From positions 124,001 through 188,000 of the forward strand of contig CAVXME010000006.1 of NCBI GenBank assembly GCA_963762965.1: a DNA stretch of 64,000 nt, written 5' to 3'. The notes under the pieces are model-generated. The model saw only the letters and a program-made list of their open reading frames with translations, ran no database searches and was not told the origin of the DNA. Source of the DNA: DATBAX01 sp963762965. GTDB taxonomy: Bacteria > Acidobacteriota > Terriglobia > Terriglobales > Acidobacteriaceae. Below are positions 53,519 through 61,602 of this stretch, piece by piece. Within the stretch, counting starts at the first letter, position 1, and each line of letters starts with the position of its first letter. The position numbers and the translations under genes are program-made.

Positions 53519-54439
53519 ATGAAAAAGCTGTCCGTTCTTGTCGCGCTCATCACCCACGACAATGACTTCCAGCAGGAGCAGGCTGCTGTTGCCGAGGCAA
53601 CGGCCCGCAAGCTTGACCTGAACATCAAGATTATCTACGCCGGAAATGACGGAGTGAACCAGAGTCTCCAACTGGTCCAGGCCATTCAGGTGTCTCCTGA
53701 TTTGCGGCCTGACGCCATTATCGTGGAACCCGTCGGCACCACTATGCCCCAGGTTGCCCAGGCTGCGGCCCTCGCCGGAATCGGATGGGTGGTACTCAAC
53801 CGAAACATTAACTACGCCAGCGAACTACGCAGGAAGTGTTCCTGCCCAATCTTCAGCCTCAGTTGTAACAACGAAAGCGTTGGACGCATTCAAGGAGAGC
53901 AGTTTAATGCGTTGATGCCGGGAGGCGGAAACGTGCTTTACCTGGAAGGCCCATCCACCAGCGAGGCCGCCCGGGAACGAACCATCGGGATGCTTGGGGT
54001 GAAACGTCCGGACATTGCCGTCAAAGCCCTCAAGGGTGACTGGACGGAAACCGGGGCCTATAACGCCGTAAAGTCCTGGCTGCGTCTGTCCACCTCCAAG
54101 GAACTTAAAATCGCAGTGGTGGGCTGCCAAAATGATGCCATGGCTCTCGGAACCAGGAGAGCAATCCAGGAGTCAGTCGAGGGCAGCGAGCGCGAGCGAC
54201 TGCTGAATTTGCCGTTTACCGGCTGTGACGGCGTTCCCAGCAAAGGGCAGGCATATGTGCAACGTGGCACCCTCGCAGCCACCGTAGTGACGCCTCCCAT
54301 GACCGGACAGGCCCTGGAAATGCTCACTGCGGCAATTCGATCCAAGATCCAACCCCTGGAGCATAGCTTCACGGTTGCCACTTCCTTTCCTCCGATCAAT
54401 GAATTAGGAGGGGGAGGCCGATTTTCGTCCGCTCATTAA
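53519..54439 (+). CDS. Sugar-binding-fold protein without signal peptide
   Basis: 306 residues, Periplasmic_binding_4/LacI-sensor-like fold: KLSVLVALITHDNDFQQEQAAVAEA at the start is beta-strand 1 plus helix 1, followed by DAIIVEPVGT, GNVLYLEGPST and VVGCQNDAMALG. It has neither an export signal nor a helix-turn-helix head, and no ABC transporter genes are near. It is therefore likely cytosolic and of unknown use. GAGGGGG precedes the ATG; the upstream region carries LacI-type operators. Confidence 0.75.
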   Translation: MKKLSVLVALITHDNDFQQEQAAVAEATARKLDLNIKIIYAGNDGVNQSLQLVQAIQVSPDLRPDAIIVEPVGTTMPQVAQAAALAGIGWVVLNRNINYASELRRKCSCPIFSLSCNNESVGRIQGEQFNALMPGGGNVLYLEGPSTSEAARERTIGMLGVKRPDIAVKALKGDWTETGAYNAVKSWLRLSTSKELKIAVVGCQNDAMALGTRRAIQESVEGSERERLLNLPFTGCDGVPSKGQAYVQRGTLAATVVTPPMTGQALEMLTAAIRSKIQPLEHSFTVATSFPPINELGGGGRFSSAH

Positions 54440-54483
54440 CGGAATAACAACGGTTACAGATGGTTGGATTAAGGTGGTCTGTT

Positions 54484-56268
54484 TTATTTCTTTCCCGCGG
54501 TCGCCTGAGATTTGATCCAAAGATCGATTTTGGTTTCGAGCAAATCGAGGGGGAGCGCGCCTTCGTCGAGCACGGCATCGTGGAAAGAACGAATATCGAA
54601 ATTGCTCCCCAGTTCATGCCGGGCACGTTCGCGGAGTTCGAGGATTTTCATTTTCCCGAGTTGGTAGGAAAGGGCCTGCGCAGGCCAGGCTATGTAGCGG
54701 TCCACCTCGGTCTGAATGTTGGGTTCATCCATAGCGGTGTGCTGGCGAAAGAAATCCACCATCTGCTCGCGTGACCAGTGTTTGTAGTGCACTCCGGTAT
54801 CCACAACCAGGCGGACGGCGCGCCACATTTCATTTTCCAGCCGCCCGTATTCGCTATAGGGGTCCTGGTAAAATCCCACTTCTTTGCCTAGCCGCTCGGC
54901 GTAGAATGCCCAGCCTTCCGTATAGGCGTTGTAATTGACTCCAAATTTGCGGAACGGCGGCAGATCTGACAATTCCTGCATAATCGAGAACTGTAGATGA
55001 TGACCCGGCACACCCTCGTGATACGCAATGGCCTCTACATTCAGGAGCAGCCGGCCCTGGGGATTGTATTCGTTCACGTTGATTCGCCCCGGTCGTGAAC
55101 CATCGCCCGCCCCCAGGCTGTAGTCGGCAGGAACCTCGTCTGGGGCGCGATAGGCCTCCATGGGAACCACCGCCAGCTTGTTTTTCGGTAACCTACCAAA
55201 GAGCTGCGGAAGTTTGGCGTACATCTGGTCGGCATAGTGCTGGTACAAATCGAATATTTGCTGGCCCGATTTCCCGTAAAGCTGGGGATCCTTGCGTATG
55301 TGCTCATTGAAACTCTTCAAATCGGCGAACCCTTGGCCCTGGGCCACCGCGAGCATGTCGTGCTCGATCTGAGTGATGGTCTTCAGACCGAGCTGGTGAA
55401 TCGCTTCCGGATCCATCTCGGTGGTGGTCATGCTGTGAATATCGAATCGATAGCGGGCGTCGCCATCCGGAAGCGCCCAAACTCCAAGTTCGGCGCGTCC
55501 CTTGGGAGCGTATTCGTCACGCACGAAAGCGGCGAACTTCGCATAAGCGGGCGCTACCTCGTTCTTCACCGCGGCGAAGATGGCCTCTCGCAAACGCTTT
55601 TGGTCGTCTTCGTGAATCGTGTCAGGGAACTTGAGTACGGGTTGAGTGAACGGGCTTGCCTGAAGAGAATCGTCAGCAATACTCTGCGCCTGCGTCGTGA
55701 CCTTTTCCAAAAGATACCGTGGTGGCATCAGGTGGTCAGTCATGCCGAGCCGCATATTCGCCGTCACTTGCTCGAAGACCCGCGGGAGCTGGCGCAGGCG
55801 CGACAAATAGTTCTCATAGTCCTTGACCGTGACTAGAGGGACATCCGTAGGCATGGATGCATAGTCAAGATGAACCCCGCCAAATTGTGTGACCGGCATC
55901 TCCCAGTCTTTGAATTTTGCTGACGTGACTTCGTCTTGCAGGTTGCGGGCCATCAGGATTTTATTGAGTTTTTCCTGCTCGGGAAGACCAGAGGTATCAA
56001 TCGATTCCAGGCGACGAAGCATTTGCCCGGCGTGCGCCGAATGATCGGCGAAGGATTTCGCGGAATAATCGCTTAATCGATCGTTGTAGCGGTCATTGCC
56101 GGCCTGGGTCGCCAACTCCGGACTCGCCTGGAGCTCGTATTCCCATTCTTCGTCGAGCGTCGCCTTCAATTGCGCGCGGCGACTCTCGACCGAGGTCTGC
56201 CCGTACAGGTAAGAGGAGGCCATCAAGATAACCATTGCCGGGATAATCAAGCTGACGGCTTTCTTCAT
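54484..56268 (-). CDS. Secreted DUF885 family protein, metallopeptidase-like
   Basis: 594 residues with a signal peptide (ends LYGQT, about residue 24). The family-typical HEGVPGHHLQ at 417-426 is the presumed metal-binding motif, followed by NAYTEGWAFYAERLG with further conserved Glu/Tyr residues. DUF885 proteins resemble zinc carboxypeptidases, but their substrates are undefined. GAGGAG precedes the ATG. It is convergent with the sugar-binding-fold gene. Confidence 0.8.
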   Translation of the reverse strand: MKKAVSLIIPAMVILMASSYLYGQTSVESRRAQLKATLDEEWEYELQASPELATQAGNDRYNDRLSDYSAKSFADHSAHAGQMLRRLESIDTSGLPEQEKLNKILMARNLQDEVTSAKFKDWEMPVTQFGGVHLDYASMPTDVPLVTVKDYENYLSRLRQLPRVFEQVTANMRLGMTDHLMPPRYLLEKVTTQAQSIADDSLQASPFTQPVLKFPDTIHEDDQKRLREAIFAAVKNEVAPAYAKFAAFVRDEYAPKGRAELGVWALPDGDARYRFDIHSMTTTEMDPEAIHQLGLKTITQIEHDMLAVAQGQGFADLKSFNEHIRKDPQLYGKSGQQIFDLYQHYADQMYAKLPQLFGRLPKNKLAVVPMEAYRAPDEVPADYSLGAGDGSRPGRINVNEYNPQGRLLLNVEAIAYHEGVPGHHLQFSIMQELSDLPPFRKFGVNYNAYTEGWAFYAERLGKEVGFYQDPYSEYGRLENEMWRAVRLVVDTGVHYKHWSREQMVDFFRQHTAMDEPNIQTEVDRYIAWPAQALSYQLGKMKILELRERARHELGSNFDIRSFHDAVLDEGALPLDLLETKIDLWIKSQATAGKK

Positions 56269-56387
56269 AAATGGAAGCTCCTCGATGTCGGCTGCAAGCA
56301 GAGTGAGAGTCTATCACTGCGCCGTAAAAGGCTGGGCGACTCGGGAGTTTGACATCCTGCAAAACTTGGGCGCGGCATGCACGAGAA

Positions 56388-56417
56388 ATGAGCCGGGAAG
56401 GTATTACACCGGCTCAT
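56388..56417 (-). terminator. Hairpin downstream of the BON gene
   Basis: ATGAGCCGG / CCGGCTCAT, a perfect 9-bp stem with a 12-base loop, followed on the minus strand by a short T-rich stretch (TTTCTC). Likely ends the BON-domain transcript, but the T run is weak. Confidence 0.5.
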
Positions 56418-56509
56418 ACCTCGTTTGCATACCGGGTTGGTGTAAAGCGTCAGACACAGTTATAGGGACGGATGCACCCCTTGCCGCAATTCGCGGTCTT
56501 CTTACGGGC

Positions 56510-57067
56510 TCACTTGCCGTTGTCGACCACCAGATCGTTGGTCACAGAAAACACTCCCGAGACCGTGTTGGCTCGAGTCCCGGCAAGCGTCTTGTCCAGC
56601 TGACTGCCCACCGCGCCTTCCAGCGATACGTTCCCGTTCTTCACGATGATGTGAATCGGAGGCACGGCTTGCAGTGCATATTGGCTCAATGCGTCATTGC
56701 CGTAAATGGTTCGATACGTCGCCCGGCGAATACGATCGTCATTCGGCGAGAGCGGCAAGACCTCGATCTGATTTACGACTTTCTCCACACCTTCAATGTG
56801 CTTTACGGCCGCTTCCGCGTCCGACTTTAAGGTGGGCCGAGTCACCTGTCCGAGCAAAGTGACGGTTCCGTCAGGATCGACCTTGTAAGCCAGGTTATCG
56901 AAGACTCCGTAATATGGGAGCAGCACCAGTTCATGGTGTACTTCCTTGATAATCCGTTGCACTCCCTTGGACCCGAGGTCCCGGGTTTGAGCATCATCCT
57001 GCGCAAAGGCAAGCAGACTGCTGGAGAGTAATGCGAGAATCAAAGTGGAAATCAATACTCGTTTCAT
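56510..57067 (-). CDS. Secreted BON-domain protein
   Basis: 185 residues, signal peptide ending AFAQD (about 23). Two BON domains: the first around YKVDPDGTVTLLGQVTRPTLKSDAEAAVKHIEGVEKVVNQI (58-103), the second from IHIIVKNGNVSLEGAV to the C-terminus. BON domains bind phospholipid or protect membranes, as in OsmY. AGGAGG lies before the ATG. It follows the SYLF gene on the same strand. Confidence 0.85.
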   Translation of the reverse strand: MKRVLISTLILALLSSSLLAFAQDDAQTRDLGSKGVQRIIKEVHHELVLLPYYGVFDNLAYKVDPDGTVTLLGQVTRPTLKSDAEAAVKHIEGVEKVVNQIEVLPLSPNDDRIRRATYRTIYGNDALSQYALQAVPPIHIIVKNGNVSLEGAVGSQLDKTLAGTRANTVSGVFSVTNDLVVDNGK

Positions 57068-57216
57068 GGATTGCCTCCTAGGTGGGTTGTGAATTCCGGT
57101 TGGCCAACTCTAAAGAAGTTTCGCAGTGCGATCTGGCAGTGAAAAATGCCATTCCACGTTTCGCGCGGAAAACGGCCAAGCCCCAGCCCAGCCGTTCCCT
57201 TGGTTGCGGAATTGAG

Positions 57217-57999
57217 TTACTTGGGGCTCGCGCTGCCGTCGACGGCGACGGCTTTGTCCGATGAAGGCTCCGCCGCCTTCCCTTGTTCGTTTGCCTGGTG
57301 AGTATATTTTCTAACCGCTGAGAGAAATGGTTCGCTGCCGTCCGGAACGGCGGCTTGACCATTGAGAATGTCGGCAAAGGGAATCATCTTGCCATACAGA
57401 ACGCGAGTTTCATCTTTGTCCTGCGTGATCGCCGATCCGCTCAAGTCGATGCCGGCAAATATTCCGCGAGCGCGGGAGTAGGTCAAAACCTCGGCCCGCA
57501 TTTTCCAGTCGGTGTCGGCGGCTGCGTCGCGCCCCACCGGCCCGGCTGCGGCCGATGCCTCGCCGCCGAGCTTGAACTTGCTGGCCAGCAGGTGCTGCAT
57601 TCCTTGATCATTCATGACCACCATGACCAGGTCCACGGCCTGCCCACCGAGTTGCAAACCCCAGCTTCCGCCCGCAATGGTGATCGGTGCCGGCGCGCTC
57701 CAGCCATTGGCCGTTTTGCAGGTCGCCACGCCTTTTCCGTGGTTGCCGCCGAAGCCAATCGCAAACTTGAGCATCGATGGCACGACAGCAATGCATTTGG
57801 CATCGCTCATCACCTTGTCGGGAATCGCTTTGTCGGGCGTCGCCATAATTTCATTGAGCACATCGGCTGAAGCTTCAATACGCTTGCTGATGTCGGATTG
57901 GTCTTTGTCGTCGGCTGCGGCGCTTATGCTTGCCAGCACCAGCATCACGGTTCCGAACGCCAGGAGATATTTCGTTATGGACTTGCTTGCGGATCTCAT
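57217..57999 (-). CDS. Secreted SYLF (Ysc84-type) lipid-binding domain protein
   Basis: 260 residues, signal peptide ending SAAAD (about 29). The SYLF core runs from KCIAVVPSMLKFAIGFGGNHGKGVATC through SWGLQLGGQAVDLVMVVMND to SRARGIFAGIDLSGSAI. The family binds phosphoinositides in eukaryotes; bacterial members are secreted and of unknown role. A Ser/Ala-rich tail ends it. AAGGAGA precedes the ATG. The ECF sigma gene lies 116 bases upstream. Confidence 0.85.
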   Translation of the reverse strand: MRSASKSITKYLLAFGTVMLVLASISAAADDKDQSDISKRIEASADVLNEIMATPDKAIPDKVMSDAKCIAVVPSMLKFAIGFGGNHGKGVATCKTANGWSAPAPITIAGGSWGLQLGGQAVDLVMVVMNDQGMQHLLASKFKLGGEASAAAGPVGRDAAADTDWKMRAEVLTYSRARGIFAGIDLSGSAITQDKDETRVLYGKMIPFADILNGQAAVPDGSEPFLSAVRKYTHQANEQGKAAEPSSDKAVAVDGSASPK

Positions 58000-58115
58000 A
58001 TGTAACCTCTCCTTCTAGCTCAACGTGAGCATGAATTCGATCTTGCCTTTATCAATCACCCGCCGGGAAGGATAATTCTATACCCGCCGGCGTCGCCCTG
58101 CGGCCCTCTTATGTA

Positions 58116-58793
58116 TTAACCTCCCGCGAATTGTGGCAATGCAGTAGCAAACGGAACTGGTTGGTCGCGTTCCTCGGTTTCTGTTGGATTCTTCCGGCCG
58201 CGCGTTTGAGCGATTTCCACGGATTCTTTCTCGCGGCCCAGGATCTGCCGGATGCGAAGTTTCGCTTTGTGCAGTTGCGATTTCGAATTCCCCACTGAGC
58301 AATCCAGCAATTTGGCGATTTCCTGGTGCTCATAGCCATGCACTTCATGCAGCAGGAAAATCGCTCGATAGCCCGCCGGAAGCTCGTTGAGCGCGCGGAT
58401 CAGTGCCATACGATCGAGAGTGCCGGAAAGACGATGGTCTTTGCCGCCAAATTCACGGCGCAGCGTCTTGCCGTCTTCCGATTTTTCGTCCAGCGAAACC
58501 TGATGCAGCACTCTCTTGCGAAAATGCATGAGAACGGTATTGACGGCAATGCGATGCAGCCACGTGGACAGCGCCGAGTCGCCGCGAAACGTGGACAACT
58601 TCCGGAACACCTGTAGGAACGCGTCCTGGGTGAGGTCTTCGGCTTCTGCAATATTGTTAGTCATGCGAAGGCACAGTGAGTAAATACGCGCTTTGTGGGC
58701 ATGGAACAAATCGGCAAATGCGTTCGAATCGCCTTCCTGCGCGCGCTTGATGATGCCCGGACTCAGCGGAACTGCAATGCTTGGATTATTCAT
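58116..58793 (-). CDS. ECF-type RNA polymerase sigma factor
   Basis: 225 residues from the ATG at 58793 (GAGGAG 6 bases upstream). Region 2 at about 25-90 (ADLFHAHKARIYSLCLRMTNNIAEAEDLTQDAFLQVFRKL and STWLHRIAVN), region 4 at about 140-190 (LPAGYRAIFLLHEVHGYEHQEIAKLLDC, SVGNSKSQLHKAKLRIR). It directs polymerase to a stress or envelope regulon. No anti-sigma gene follows; SYLF and BON genes come next on the same strand. The polar C-terminal tail is longer than usual. Confidence 0.9.
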   Translation of the reverse strand: MNNPSIAVPLSPGIIKRAQEGDSNAFADLFHAHKARIYSLCLRMTNNIAEAEDLTQDAFLQVFRKLSTFRGDSALSTWLHRIAVNTVLMHFRKRVLHQVSLDEKSEDGKTLRREFGGKDHRLSGTLDRMALIRALNELPAGYRAIFLLHEVHGYEHQEIAKLLDCSVGNSKSQLHKAKLRIRQILGREKESVEIAQTRGRKNPTETEERDQPVPFATALPQFAGG

Positions 58794-59141
58794 TCGTATC
58801 TCCTCTGTGGATTGTTTTCTGCGAATCAACTCGCATCCTCGTCTTCACTGGGTAAGGAGGGTTCAACCATACAGACACGTATCCTGAGGAGTCTGTGCAA
58901 TATTGAGCACTTAAAGCGACCCTTGGGAGACTTCTCAGTTTTGCGTGAATACGCCAGAACTTAAAAGCAACTTCATTGCCACAACGCTAAGTCGTTTGGT
59001 GTGAATGAAGCAGGCTTAATTGGATGTGTAGATTTTATCCAGCAGCAGGAATCATGCGGTTTCTGAAAGAGGATACGCGATTGTCAGAATGAGAATTGAA
59101 AACGATACCAACCTGAACGCTTCATCGATCATCGCGCGTTA
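58794..59141. other. Intergenic region upstream of the sigma factor
   Basis: 348 bases, AT-richer than the surroundings. It should hold the sigma factor promoter on the minus strand and the end of the neighbouring gene. No clear promoter, hairpin terminator or small gene was found. Confidence 0.4.
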
Positions 59142-60134
59142 TCAGCGGAAACGATATCCAGGTTTGAGCTCGCACCGATAGGCCTTGGTTTGGTCTCCAT
59201 TCCCTCGCACGTTGCAGGTTGCCCAGCTCAGGAAAAGGTCCGGGCCCAGTGGGAAAATAATGGTCTCTCCATTGATTTCCGCTTCGATGCTCGGACCCTC
59301 CGCGGTGGCGGGCAAACTGAAATTCAACGCCGGGCCAAAGATGACCGGGTAGGACTCGCGGACCGTGTCGCTCACCATGGGATGGACAACTTCGGCTTCC
59401 AATAGGAACGTTGTAGTGTCGGACCAATTCCGGACCGACACGCTGATCTGCCGACCCCCTTGAGAAAATTCGTCGGAGTCGATCTTGGTGAACGGACACG
59501 GCCCCGCAATGCAGGAAACCCGGGCGTTGCGGAATTCATTTCCTTCTCCCGCCTCAAGCGAGGCAGAGCCGGTAGCAGCTTTCCATTTCCCGTCCGGCGA
59601 GCAGGGTGGATGCCCGCTGCAAGGCAGGTTGCCGGTATTGACCACTCGGAAGGTCTTCACCCCGCTGCCCACGTCCCCTGCGCTGGTGCTCTTCACCGAA
59701 TATCGCACTCGTACGTTTGCCACCAGGATTTCTGGATGAGACGCCTCCGCAGGCATTTGTCGGCGAATTGGAACCAGGTGCGCGATATACAATTTGGCGG
59801 CCTTATCCACGGGCAGGACGAGAGGTTCGTAGTTCGGATGCTGGAATCGCAGCGTGATCAATTGGCCCAGCCGGGCGCCCTTGCTCAGACTCAGCTTAAA
59901 AAAGCCCGAAGCATCGGATTTTCCTTCGCCCACCGTGGCGTTGCCAGCGGTGACGGAGACGGAAACGTCAGTGATCGGCAGTTGCTTGTCGGGATCGGAG
60001 TCCTGCGTTACCACCGCGCCCTGTAGAGTGATCGGACGTAACGATCTGGAAAGGGCAATCAAGGCCACGGTCAGCGCGACCCCAAGAGAGGCAATGACCA
60101 CAAGCCAGGACACCGTTTTCCGTCTGCTCGTCAT
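59142..60134 (-). CDS. Membrane-anchored protein with Ig-like regulatory domain
   Basis: 330 residues. One N-terminal membrane helix (VSWLVVIASLGVALTVALIAL, about 8-28). Residues about 36-110 look like a carboxypeptidase-regulatory/Ig-like domain (TLQGAVVTQDSDPDKQLPITDVSVSV, GKSDASGFFKLSL). The rest is beta-rich, with several Cys residues (CSGHPPCSPDG and CIAGPCP) that may form disulfides outside the cytoplasm. No known family assigned. It stands alone, divergent from the GH144-like gene. Confidence 0.65.
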   Translation of the reverse strand: MTSRRKTVSWLVVIASLGVALTVALIALSRSLRPITLQGAVVTQDSDPDKQLPITDVSVSVTAGNATVGEGKSDASGFFKLSLSKGARLGQLITLRFQHPNYEPLVLPVDKAAKLYIAHLVPIRRQMPAEASHPEILVANVRVRYSVKSTSAGDVGSGVKTFRVVNTGNLPCSGHPPCSPDGKWKAATGSASLEAGEGNEFRNARVSCIAGPCPFTKIDSDEFSQGGRQISVSVRNWSDTTTFLLEAEVVHPMVSDTVRESYPVIFGPALNFSLPATAEGPSIEAEINGETIIFPLGPDLFLSWATCNVRGNGDQTKAYRCELKPGYRFR

Positions 60135-60225
60135 GCGTTTCCACCCGAACCTGCATCCTACTCTAATATGTGACGACGCTTGCTGGGGACTTCACGCAGC
60201 ATGAAGATAGTTCTAGATTATCTAA

Positions 60226-61602
60226 GTGGACAAGAAAATCATTAGTTCAAAATCGCATTCCCGCCGGGACTTGCTGAAACAGGTTGCGGGCATGGGCATC
60301 CTGATGCCTTTTGCCGGGACCGGCATCCTGCCGTTGTTGTCCGCCGCCGAGGAACCACATAAACAGCCTGCGCCGGCACCCGTCCCCAGCAGCCTTTCGC
60401 CTGAGGATGACCAGTTCCTGGAAGAACTGGAGAAGGCAAACTTCCTTTACTTCTGGGAACAAGGCAATCCGCAAACCGGTTTGGTGAAAGATCGCGCCAA
60501 TGCGCACACCCAGGACAATCGCACCGTTGCCAGCATTGCTGCGACTGGCTTCGGACTCACGGCCCTTTGCATCGGGCAGCAACGCGGCTATGTTTCCTAT
60601 ACGGACGCGAACGCCCGCGCCCTCGCAACGCTGCGCTTCTTGTGGAAAAAGCTGCCCACTCATCGCGGATTTTTCTATCACTGGGCCGACATCAATACCG
60701 GGGAAAGAGTGTGGGACTCGGAAGTATCTTCGGTTGACACCGCCATCCTGCTCTGCGGAATTCTCACTTGCCGGCAATACTTTGAGGAGCATTCCGAAAT
60801 CACTCTGCTGGCATACGAAATATTCAATCGGGTGGACTGGACCTGGCTTTCCGAAGACACATCTCTTCTGCCGCACGGCTGGTTGCCTGAAATGGGGTTC
60901 CTGCCGAATCGATGGGATTATTACTCTGAACTGATGATGATGTATCTGTTGGGACTGGGGTCCACGACGCATCCGCTGAAGGTGGAGGCCTGGAATGCAT
61001 GGAAGCGGACGATTTTTGAATACGACGGCCTGCGCTACATCGGTTCGTTTGCGCCGTTATTCGTTCACCAATACTCACAGGCCTGGTTTGACTTTCGGGG
61101 CAAACGCGACAAGTTTGCCGACTATTTCCAGAATTCGGTCATTGCGACCGACGTCCATCGACGTTTTTGCCTGGAACTGGCGCGGCAGTTTCCGGACTAC
61201 AGCGACGACCTGTGGGGCATCACAGCTTCCGATTCGCAACAAGGTTACGTGGTCTGGGGAGGTCCACCCGCATCCGGGCCGATTGATGGAACTGTGGCCC
61301 CAAGTGCAGCGGCGGGTTCGTTGCCGTTCTTGCCGCAGGCGGTCATGCGGGTATTGCGTAACGTCAAGAATCGTTATGGGAGTGCCTGGAGCCGCTATGG
61401 GTTCGTGAATGCATTCAACCCGCTCAAAAACTGGTATGACAGCGACGTAATCGGAATCGATACGGGAATCAGCCTGGTGATGGCTGAGAATGCCCGCTCT
61501 GGATTCGTTTGGGAAACCTTCATGAAAAATCTGGAGGCCAAGCGCGGCATGCAACGCGCCGGGTTTGAGGCCTATCAACCCTCTGCGCCGCAGAAGGTTT
61601 AA
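60226..61602 (+). CDS. Secreted glycoamylase-like protein (GH144-type, beta-1,2-glucanase candidate)
   Basis: 458 residues with a GTG start. The N-terminus has a twin-arginine signal (SRRDLLKQVAGMG, about 12-24). The body is an (alpha/alpha)6-type glycoamylase-like domain: NFLYFWEQGNPQTGLVKDRAN, SSVDTAILLCGILTCRQYF and GITASDSQQGY. This family (PF10091) includes GH144 endo-beta-1,2-glucanases. Its partner on the other strand is a beta-1,2-glucan-synthase-like gene whose stop codon abuts its own, which supports a beta-1,2-glucan role. Confidence 0.75.
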   Translation: MDKKIISSKSHSRRDLLKQVAGMGILMPFAGTGILPLLSAAEEPHKQPAPAPVPSSLSPEDDQFLEELEKANFLYFWEQGNPQTGLVKDRANAHTQDNRTVASIAATGFGLTALCIGQQRGYVSYTDANARALATLRFLWKKLPTHRGFFYHWADINTGERVWDSEVSSVDTAILLCGILTCRQYFEEHSEITLLAYEIFNRVDWTWLSEDTSLLPHGWLPEMGFLPNRWDYYSELMMMYLLGLGSTTHPLKVEAWNAWKRTIFEYDGLRYIGSFAPLFVHQYSQAWFDFRGKRDKFADYFQNSVIATDVHRRFCLELARQFPDYSDDLWGITASDSQQGYVVWGGPPASGPIDGTVAPSAAAGSLPFLPQAVMRVLRNVKNRYGSAWSRYGFVNAFNPLKNWYDSDVIGIDTGISLVMAENARSGFVWETFMKNLEAKRGMQRAGFEAYQPSAPQKV

